Shown piece after piece: positions 58,760 through 64,000 of a stretch of DNA of 64,000 nt (position 1 is its first letter; every line of letters begins with the position of its first letter). The translations under genes and the position numbers were made by a program. The notes under the pieces are model-generated. The model worked only from the letters and a program-made list of their open reading frames with translations, was not told the DNA's origin and ran no database searches. Source of the DNA: Rhizobium gallicum bv. gallicum R602sp. GTDB lineage: Bacteria > Pseudomonadota > Alphaproteobacteria > Rhizobiales > Rhizobiaceae. The stretch covers positions 1,555,501-1,619,500 of the forward strand of contig NZ_CP006877.1 of NCBI RefSeq assembly GCF_000816845.1, written 5' to 3'.

Positions 58760-58899
58760 GCTTGCCTCTGCGCACTGAGGAACGGCCGCAAGAACTGCCG
58801 CCGTTTCGTTATCTAGGGCCCTTCACCCTCGCGTAAACCACGGTGGTGGCCGGCGTGCGAGACAGCCCGGAACTGCCGTTGCGAGCCGGACAGCCGAGA

Positions 58900-58970
58900 C
58901 AAGAAGAAGCCCGCCGAAGCGGGCCAAGGTTGGGAGGTCTTCCCAGGGGAACTGGAGTCACGGCCTGATG
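58900..58970 (-). ncRNA. candidate small RNA, resembling the mmgR/suhB (alpha-r8) family
   Basis: On the minus strand a possible promoter (TTCAAT, 17 nt, TAACAT at 58968-58996) precedes about 60-75 nt that contain CCAGTTCCCCTGG, GGGAAGACCTCCC and then the terminator GCCCGC-TTCG-GCGGGC followed by TTCTTCTT (58901-58924). No protein gene on this strand reads into the terminator. The size and the arrangement of the CCUCCC stretch before a TTCG terminator remind me of the rhizobial mmgR/suhB RNA. The family name is recalled from memory and must be checked. Confidence 0.5.
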
Positions 58971-59114
58971 TTAGGCTACTGCGGGCAAAAATTGAAGTAC
59001 GTTCGGCAAATTTCCGCGCATTTGGGCAGCCACGGCGTGCCTTCCCCTAGTGTCTCGTTGCTGTTGCGGGTGCTCTGAAGTACCGTCCGTGCTCATCGAC
59101 GTCGAGGTTCGGCG

Positions 59115-59774
59115 ATGAAGCACGGGTGGATTTTCGGTTTGATTGCTGGTATCGGCCTGTCGGCCGCAGCCGTGCTGTATGTCGTCAGCCCGTCCAAGGT
59201 TTCGCCTGATCAGATCCAGGCCTCGGTCACCCAAGCGCCGGATCTGATCAACCGCGCCTGGATGCTTCCGGTAGCCGCCACTTTCAAGTCGAACGTCACA
59301 TGGCAATCGAACGGTTCGCGTTGCGGACCGGCGAGCGTGGCCAATGTGTTCCGATCGATCGGCGAGGAGGAGACGACGGAAGCCGAGGTCCTCGACGGCA
59401 CGGGAAAATGCTGGACGGGCATCTGCTTCATGGGGCTCACGCTTGATGAGCTCGCCGACGTCGCAAAGGCACAGACCACAAGGGACGTTTCGGTCCTCCG
59501 CGATCTTACCAGCGAGGCGTTTCGCGAGCATATGAAGCGAGCCAACGATTCCGGCCGCCGCTACATCATCAATTTCAGCCGTGAGAAGATTTTTGGCGCC
59601 GGCGTCGGCCACCACTCGCCAATCGGCGGCTATCTCGAAACCGAGGACATGGTATTCGTTCTCGACGTGAACGAAAACTTCAAGCCGTGGCTGATCGAGC
59701 GCGAGCGCCTTTTTTCTGCGATGGACACCATGGACGGCGACAAAAAACGAGGTCTGCTGATGATCGACGAATAG
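59115..59774 (+). CDS. phytochelatin synthase family protein
   Basis: A 219-aa papain-like enzyme of the bacterial, single-domain phytochelatin synthase type. A signal anchor or signal peptide (residues 1-25) would place it in the periplasm or on the membrane. The catalytic triad is visible: Cys70 in SNGSRCGPASVANVF, His166 in GVGHHSPIGGY and Asp184 in VFVLDVNENF, with the same 18-residue His-Asp spacing as the plant enzyme. Bacterial members mostly hydrolyse glutathione to gamma-Glu-Cys and make little phytochelatin; that activity is inferred here. ATG follows GAGGTTCGGCG. Confidence 0.88.
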   Translation: MKHGWIFGLIAGIGLSAAAVLYVVSPSKVSPDQIQASVTQAPDLINRAWMLPVAATFKSNVTWQSNGSRCGPASVANVFRSIGEEETTEAEVLDGTGKCWTGICFMGLTLDELADVAKAQTTRDVSVLRDLTSEAFREHMKRANDSGRRYIINFSREKIFGAGVGHHSPIGGYLETEDMVFVLDVNENFKPWLIERERLFSAMDTMDGDKKRGLLMIDE

Positions 59775-59848
59775 CGCTGTCGGCAGGCGTCATCATCTCG
59801 TCATCTTTAAGAGCGACCGTTTGGCATGGACGAGCTTGAGAGGCTTCC

Positions 59849-60097
59849 ATGAATCACCGCGTCAACCATTACATAGAGATCACCAGCCGTATCAGATCGG
59901 GCAGGAGGTTCTGCGAGTTCATTGCATCAGGCGGAACGGTATGGGACCAGCCGGCCGGATCTCCATGGCGCAATGTGACGATCGAGGTGATGGAGCGGGA
60001 GCGGCGGAACGTGGAGGAGCTGGAACGCATCAGGCTCAGGCTCTATCCCGATCTGGCCGCCGAAGACGTGTCGCCGCCGCTCTACAATAGCCACTGA
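59849..60097 (+). CDS. conserved-looking hypothetical protein, 82 aa
   Basis: ATG 59849 follows GAGAGGCTTCC. The product is soluble and basic, with a central Trp-rich loop (GGTVWDQPAGSPWRNV) and an Arg/Glu-rich helix (ERERRNVEELERIRLRL). No family is recognised. It lies 74 nt after the phytochelatin-synthase-like gene on the same strand and could be transcribed with it. Confidence 0.6.
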   Translation: MNHRVNHYIEITSRIRSGRRFCEFIASGGTVWDQPAGSPWRNVTIEVMERERRNVEELERIRLRLYPDLAAEDVSPPLYNSH

Positions 60098-60400
60098 CAG
60101 CTATCGCATTTCGCCTGACACGAGTCGGTACGGCTGAATGCGCCAGCTATGGCTCGGCTACGGAAACAGGCTCGAAAATCTCGTTGGAGGGACTACTCCG
60201 CCAGTTCGCCTCCTTGTTAGATAAGGTCCCCGCATGGGCTGGGCCTCCGATCCTCAATACAACTTGAGTTCGAGTGAACCACTCATCGTGAATCTTGAGG
60301 TGAAAGATCCTTATGCTCATTGTCGAAGCGTTAACTGGCGACACCGGCTTTGCTTGGAAGTATCATTCGTCAGCAACAGTCCCTTCAGCGGTATGATCTA
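60098..60400. other. intergenic stretch with no supported gene
   Basis: About 300 nt with only short unlikely frames on either strand. It looks less GC-rich than its flanks. No repeat or terminator is recognised. Confidence 0.45.
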
Positions 60401-61090
60401 ATGCGAACCCGTCAAATAGCGCTCACGCCAGAGCATCTGGCTCAGGTTCATCGCACCGTGGAGGATCCTGGTCCGGACCCAACTTGGACCTATCACGCCG
60501 ACCAAGACTATAAGGCCATCGTGCAGGGCCTGCTGGCCTCGCATCCTGGCGGGCCGGACGCGTGGCTCTTTGCCTACGGCTCCCTGATCTGGAAACCTGA
60601 GCTCGTCCACGTTGAGGCACGCCGCGCTACGGCCCGAGGATGGCACCGCTCCTTCTGCTTCCGGATCGAGCGGTTCCGGGGCACCAAGCACAAGCCGGGA
60701 CTGATGATGTCGCTCGACCGGGGCGGCCAATGTCGGGGCGTCGTCTTCAAACTGCCCCCGGACGATCTGGAAAGCCAGTTGGACAAGCTGGTGCGGCGTG
60801 AGATCACGGTGAAGCCACCCAACAACATCCCGCGCTGGGTCACCGTCGAAACGGATAAGGGATCGCTGTGCGCCATCGCCTTCGTGATGAACCGGCAGTC
60901 GCGCTTCTACACGGGCAGACTGCCACCTGAGGAGGTTGCCGACGTGCTGGCGGAAGCTTGCGGCCACTGGGGTTCCGGCGCCGAGTATCTCCACAACACA
61001 GTAGCGCATCTCGAGGAGCAAGGCATCCGCGATCGCAACCTTTGGCGGTTGCAGGCTCTGGTTGCGGAGCGGATCAGATCCAATGCATAG
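60401..61090 (+). CDS. chaC: ChaC-like gamma-glutamylcyclotransferase
   Basis: A 229-aa enzyme of the ChaC family, which cleaves glutathione to 5-oxoproline and Cys-Gly. The glycine-rich substrate loop is WLFAYGSLIWKPEL (about 55-68). The segment WHRSFCFRIERFRGTKHKPGLMMSLDRGGQCRGVVFKL follows with the typical core strands. The C-terminal signature region GSGAEYLHNTVAHLEEQGIRDRNLWRLQ is complete. I chose ATG 60401; a TTG 17 codons upstream is less likely. It is near a second probable glutathione-degrading enzyme at 59115. Confidence 0.88.
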   Translation: MRTRQIALTPEHLAQVHRTVEDPGPDPTWTYHADQDYKAIVQGLLASHPGGPDAWLFAYGSLIWKPELVHVEARRATARGWHRSFCFRIERFRGTKHKPGLMMSLDRGGQCRGVVFKLPPDDLESQLDKLVRREITVKPPNNIPRWVTVETDKGSLCAIAFVMNRQSRFYTGRLPPEEVADVLAEACGHWGSGAEYLHNTVAHLEEQGIRDRNLWRLQALVAERIRSNA

Positions 61091-61113
61091 TGTGGCGCCT
61101 TGGGCCGAATGAA

Positions 61114-61953
61114 ATGAAGGCCACGCGGGGACACGCTGCCGTGAGCGTCACAACACTGCTAGTGATCCTGCCGCTGATGGCGGCTTTCGTCTACTCGGCC
61201 CTTGTAGGCCTGGTGTATTTTTCCCAGCGTGCTCTCCTCTTTCCCGGCGCCACCGCCGCACCTACTCCAGAGCGTGCGCGCTGGGGCGAGAACGTATATA
61301 TCCAGACGCCGGACGGAGAGGTGCTTCATGGGCTCTACAGCCAGGGCGAATCCGACAAGCCTTGCGTGCTACTCTTTTTCGGAAACGGTGACCTCGTCGA
61401 CAATTACGGCTTTGTCGCGCGGGCGCTGGCCGCGCGAGGCGTTGGAATGCTGGCCATTTCCTACCGAGGCTATCCGGGATCGACGGGCTCGCCGAGCGAG
61501 GAGGGGCTGCTGACCGACGGCATCGCCGCGTTTGACTGGCTTTCGGTGCGCTCCACAAGCAAGATCATTGTGCTAGGTCGGTCGCTTGGCACCGGCGTCG
61601 CAGTGGACACGGCCGGGCAGAGGCCGGCCTTCGGAGTCATCCTGGTGTCCCCATACCTGTCGGTTGTGTCAGTGGCGCAGATGCATTATCCGCTCTTTCC
61701 GGTTGCGCTTCTTATAAAGGACCCATTCCGTTCAGACCTCAAGATCGCAAAGGTGAGACAACCGAAGCTTTTCATTCACGGTCGACGTGACGAGAGCATT
61801 CCCTTATCGTCGGGCGAGGCGTTATACCGCATCGCTCCCGAACCCAAGCAAATGCTGATCTACGACGACTCGGGTCACAACGACATTTTTAACGACAGCA
61901 TGGTGGGCGACGTGATCCTCTTCATCGAGACGCTGAGAAGAGACGTCCCCTAG
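61114..61953 (+). CDS. membrane-anchored alpha/beta hydrolase
   Basis: A 279-aa protein with one N-terminal membrane helix (about 12-36) and an alpha/beta hydrolase domain of the ABHD13/BEM46 type. The oxyanion segment is FFGNGDLVDNYG, the nucleophile elbow GRSLG (Ser near 160), the acid in HGRRDESIPLSSGEALY and the His in DDSGHNDIF. The substrate (ester, peptide or lipid) is unknown. ATG 61114 has a weak binding site; GTG 61141 is an alternative start. It starts 23 nt after chaC, so the two are likely an operon. Confidence 0.85.
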   Translation: MKATRGHAAVSVTTLLVILPLMAAFVYSALVGLVYFSQRALLFPGATAAPTPERARWGENVYIQTPDGEVLHGLYSQGESDKPCVLLFFGNGDLVDNYGFVARALAARGVGMLAISYRGYPGSTGSPSEEGLLTDGIAAFDWLSVRSTSKIIVLGRSLGTGVAVDTAGQRPAFGVILVSPYLSVVSVAQMHYPLFPVALLIKDPFRSDLKIAKVRQPKLFIHGRRDESIPLSSGEALYRIAPEPKQMLIYDDSGHNDIFNDSMVGDVILFIETLRRDVP

Positions 61954-61958
61954 GCCTG

Positions 61959-61993
61959 TGACCATCTGAAATTGCGGCAATGACCATTTGAAA
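61959..61993. repeat. 22-nt-spaced direct repeat, IS-end-like
   Basis: TGACCATCTGAAA (61959-61971) and TGACCATTTGAAA (61981-61993) differ at one base. Multiple such repeats near an end are a feature of IS21-type elements. No transposase gene is adjacent, so this may be a remnant. Confidence 0.4.
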
Positions 61994-62053
61994 GCCAAGT
62001 GGTGACGGGAATGCGATGTCCCACCACAGGGCCGCTGGCCGACAATCGGCCCC

Positions 62054-62082
62054 AAGAGCCCGGCACGACCCCGGGCTCTTTT
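62054..62082 (+). terminator. intrinsic terminator after the alpha/beta hydrolase gene
   Basis: AAGAGCCCGG and CCGGGCTCTT form a 10-bp stem with a 7-nt loop and end in a short T-run. Confidence 0.85.
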
Positions 62083-62122
62083 GCACGGGATCAATCCTTG
62101 CCCGCGCTGGCGAGCCCACGGA

Positions 62123-62605
62123 TCAGTTTCCGCTCATTTCGGCGATCTTGTCGAGACCGGCTTTGTAAATGCCGCTGATGACGTCCTTTGCCTCGCTATC
62201 CGATTTACCCTTTGCGTCAAAGCTGCTTTTCCAGTCCACCCTGGTCCGATCTCCTTCTGCCGAGACGCTGATCGTGGCGCGATAGTTCTCAACGGGGAGC
62301 GGTGAATCGATGATCTCATAGGTGTAGCTGGTATCCGTGTGCTCGACGAGTTTCTCCTTGACTGTGCCGCCGTCGGAGGTCGTGAGCGTGCGATAGGTCG
62401 AACCACCTTCCTCGCTCTGCGCGCACTTCGATATGGCGGGATGCCAAGTCTGAATGGCGCAGAAGTCGCCGATCTTTTGCCAGACCACGTCCGGTTTGCC
62501 CGCCACGGTGGCGGAACTGGCGACCTCCAGCGCGGCGGCCGATTCGACCAGAAGGCCCATTGCTGCAATAGCGGCCGCCAGGGTTCTTAGAGTTCTTTTT
62601 GTCAT
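62123..62605 (-). CDS. secreted SRPBCC (polyketide cyclase-like) protein
   Basis: A 160-aa protein with a Sec signal peptide (1-26, ending SAAALE) and a START/Bet v1-like SRPBCC domain: VASSATVAGKPDVVWQKIGDFCAIQTWHPAI at the N-terminus, then a seven-strand pattern and a long C-terminal helix (EAKDVISGIYKAGLDKIAEM). Such domains bind hydrophobic ligands; the ligand is unknown. I chose ATG 62603-62605 (MTKRTLRTLAAA) behind GGGAGGAACACGCAG. It is convergent with the hydrolase gene. Confidence 0.82.
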   Translation of the reverse strand: MTKRTLRTLAAAIAAMGLLVESAAALEVASSATVAGKPDVVWQKIGDFCAIQTWHPAISKCAQSEEGGSTYRTLTTSDGGTVKEKLVEHTDTSYTYEIIDSPLPVENYRATISVSAEGDRTRVDWKSSFDAKGKSDSEAKDVISGIYKAGLDKIAEMSGN

Positions 62606-62806
62606 CTGCGTGTTCCTCCCTACGATAGCCCCCTCACCATTTATTTTCTCATGAATGTCGGCTTCCCGATAGCGACGCATGCCCGAAGGCCGGCCCGCCG
62701 TGCGAAATAGCAACGCCCGCGTTGGCGCAAGAGAGCAATGACGAGCTACCTTGGCGAGTGACTGCTTACCCACCCTTCTCAGACCGGTGCCCGGTACTTC
62801 CGATGC

Positions 62807-63007
62807 ATGACGGAAACGAGTTTGAAATTGGTTCGATTTGCAGTTCTTTCAGTCGTTTTTGCGCTACTCGCCGGTCCTTCTTATGGGTTGGCCAAGAGGG
62901 GACCGTTCTCGCTTGTCGATCTCATTTCGCAGACGTGTGCTAGAAGCACGTCGTCGGCTACGGAGCTGATACTGCGCAAAAAAAAAGGCCGCAGTAATGC
63001 AGTCTAG
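62807..63007 (+). CDS. doubtful short secreted protein, 66 aa
   Basis: A plus-strand frame with a signal-peptide-like start (LVRFAVLSVVFALLAGPSYGLA) and a short basic tail encoded partly by a run of A residues. No ribosome binding site is visible and a different frame overlaps it. It may be a real small secreted protein or chance. Confidence 0.3.
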   Translation: MTETSLKLVRFAVLSVVFALLAGPSYGLAKRGPFSLVDLISQTCARSTSSATELILRKKKGRSNAV

Positions 63008-63089
63008 CGACTTTGAGGATCGTATGTGCGGTGCCTTCAAACAACAAAATCATGCTATGGTCCATCCGTTCGACAGAAAGGCACCAAGC

Positions 63090-63305
63090 ATGACCGTTCG
63101 GCGAGACTTCACTTACGAGGAATGGAGCATCCTTTTGCAGCTCTACCGGCATGAGAACGCTGCATTGGCGGACGAAATTGATCGGAGGTTCGTCGAGCTT
63201 GGCGTTATTGAAAGAACTGCCGGCGCAAGAGGTCTCAGTGCCGCAGGTAAGCGTCTGGTTGAGCACGAGCTTCTGATGGAACGAAGGAACCGGCTTCAGC
63301 GATGA
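63090..63305 (+). CDS. small hypothetical protein, 71 aa
   Basis: ATG 63090 follows AGAAAGGCACCAAGC. The product is helical and charged, with a winged-helix-like pattern: FTYEEWSILLQLYRHENAALADEIDRRFVELGVIERTAGARGLSAAGKRLVEHELL. The last segment resembles the end of MarR-like DNA-binding domains, but it is too short to be sure. A start 31 codons upstream has no site. No operon partner is evident. Confidence 0.5.
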   Translation: MTVRRDFTYEEWSILLQLYRHENAALADEIDRRFVELGVIERTAGARGLSAAGKRLVEHELLMERRNRLQR

Positions 63306-63870
63306 CGGGTCAAGCAAGCGTAGGCCGCTTGGTCCGACGATAGCGGCTTGGAGGCATTGCCCCTGGACAGCGGGTCTGGGCGGTCGACCGACCCAAACGC
63401 ATCGCCATCTCTGCGTCCGCTTTGAAGGTGCCGCAGGCTGGCGCCTTCAGTCCTTGCGGCTGGCTCCGATTTCTGATGTGGGGTCGCATTTCCCTTTGAT
63501 GAATGCTCGGAAGCGATACCTGCGAATTGCAAAGCTGCGCCTTGCTAAGTCTACGTTCGCCATCACGAGTGGAAGCGGCGACTGCCGGCAGCGGCGTCAC
63601 CGAAGCTCGCCAGCGAAATCGCGAACCGTCCCTTCAAGAGTGATTGCAAGAAGGCACCCGAACGATGTTCGGGTGCCTTCCTTCAATGGGGCCATCAACG
63701 ACGGGGTCGTGGCAAAAGTGTCGTCCAAATAATCCTGCACTCGCGTTGGATTCGGGCAGACTGCCACCAGCTTGCGTTTCGCCGATCGCCTCTGGGCGCT
63801 CGCAGTACCGCGTAAACGACGGCGCGCGTCCTTGGCAGGGCTCATGGAACGTTTGAAGCGATCGACGTAG
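63306..63870. other. unassigned stretch with a strong hairpin
   Basis: Frames on both strands have no binding site and no recognised content. The stretch contains a perfect 14-bp hairpin (GAAGGCACCCGAAC / GTTCGGGTGCCTTC, 3-nt loop, 63650-63680). It could be decayed mobile DNA or an unrecognised RNA. Confidence 0.5.
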
Positions 63871-64000
63871 TCAGCGCTCCTCAGGCGGACGATGCTTCCG
63901 GAACATGAAGAGCAGCAGGACGTCATAGACGATCTTCAGCGCCGCTGCGGCGACGAGGGGCCAGCCGAAACTGGAAATAGACATCAGCCAGCCTGCAAGA
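63871..64000 (-). CDS. C-terminus of a probable MFS transporter (cut by window edge)
   Basis: The last 42 codons of a minus-strand gene, with TGA at 63871-63873. The visible part is a membrane helix followed by LKIVYDVLLLFMFRKHRPPEER. The KIVYD-x-LL-x-FRK-x-RPPEE ending is characteristic of a group of alphaproteobacterial major facilitator transporters. The substrate cannot be inferred. The N-terminal part lies outside the window. Confidence 0.6.
   Translation of the reverse strand, partial: LAGWLMSISSFGWPLVAAAALKIVYDVLLLFMFRKHRPPEER

Noticed and set aside
58971..59615. 214-codon minus-strand frame opposite the phytochelatin-synthase-like gene
   Set aside because: The plus-strand gene has a signal segment, a complete catalytic triad and a binding site; the minus frame has none.
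63597..63926. 109-codon minus-strand frame near the right edge
   Set aside because: It overlaps the end of the probable MFS gene in another frame and crosses a perfect hairpin; no recognised content.

Overview
The window is a chromosomal segment from an alphaproteobacterium of the Rhizobiales, most likely Rhizobium or a close relative. The supporting signs are the GC-rich third codon positions, the merged rpoBC-str-S10-spc-alpha gene order without rpsD or rpmJ, a second short FtsZ, MsrPQ, and the phosphoketolase-acetate kinase pair. The species assignment is inferred from content and not from any search.

Layout. 1-4.1 kb holds small unknown genes (several under 60 codons), tRNA-Thr, a candidate minus-strand small RNA and an rRNA 2'-O-methyltransferase of the RlmB/TrmH family. 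4.2-8.2 kb holds tRNA-Tyr, tRNA-Gly, the first tuf, an NAD-dependent epimerase-like gene, tRNA-Trp and secE. 8.2-20.2 kb is nusG-rplKA-rplJL-rpoBC, closed by a strong terminator. 20.5-21.2 kb has a Nudix hydrolase and a small conserved gene on the minus strand. 21.7-41 kb is one unidirectional translation block: rpsL-rpsG-fusA-tuf, then the S10, spc (with secY-adk) and alpha operons, ending with rplQ and a terminator.

41-64 kb is mixed housekeeping and accessory DNA. It contains a DUF4440-like protein, msrPQ, ilvD, an LprI-like protein, a DUF1232 protein, a DegP-like protease overlapping rarA, a DUF1883 protein, a PanE-like reductase, ftsZ2, a divergent SDR/LysR pair, an AhpD-like protein, phosphoketolase and acetate kinase, and a candidate mmgR/suhB-like small RNA. 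It continues with a phytochelatin-synthase-like protein, a ChaC-like gamma-glutamylcyclotransferase, a membrane-anchored alpha/beta hydrolase, an IS-end-like direct repeat, an SRPBCC protein and the C-terminus of a probable MFS transporter at the right edge.

The genes of the first 41 kb work together as the transcription and translation machine: RNA polymerase subunits, elongation factors, about 30 ribosomal proteins, NusG and the SecE/SecY translocon. The most unusual sequence-level signal is that most of the long gaps inside this machinery carry strong, often perfect stem-loops (8-14 bp), several followed by short T-runs. This suggests a distributed layer of attenuation or RNA processing. 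Other points of interest are two almost identical tuf genes whose second copy carries changes at conserved positions, two candidate minus-strand small RNAs, and the proximity of two probable glutathione-cleaving enzymes. No CRISPR array, prophage or complete insertion sequence was seen.
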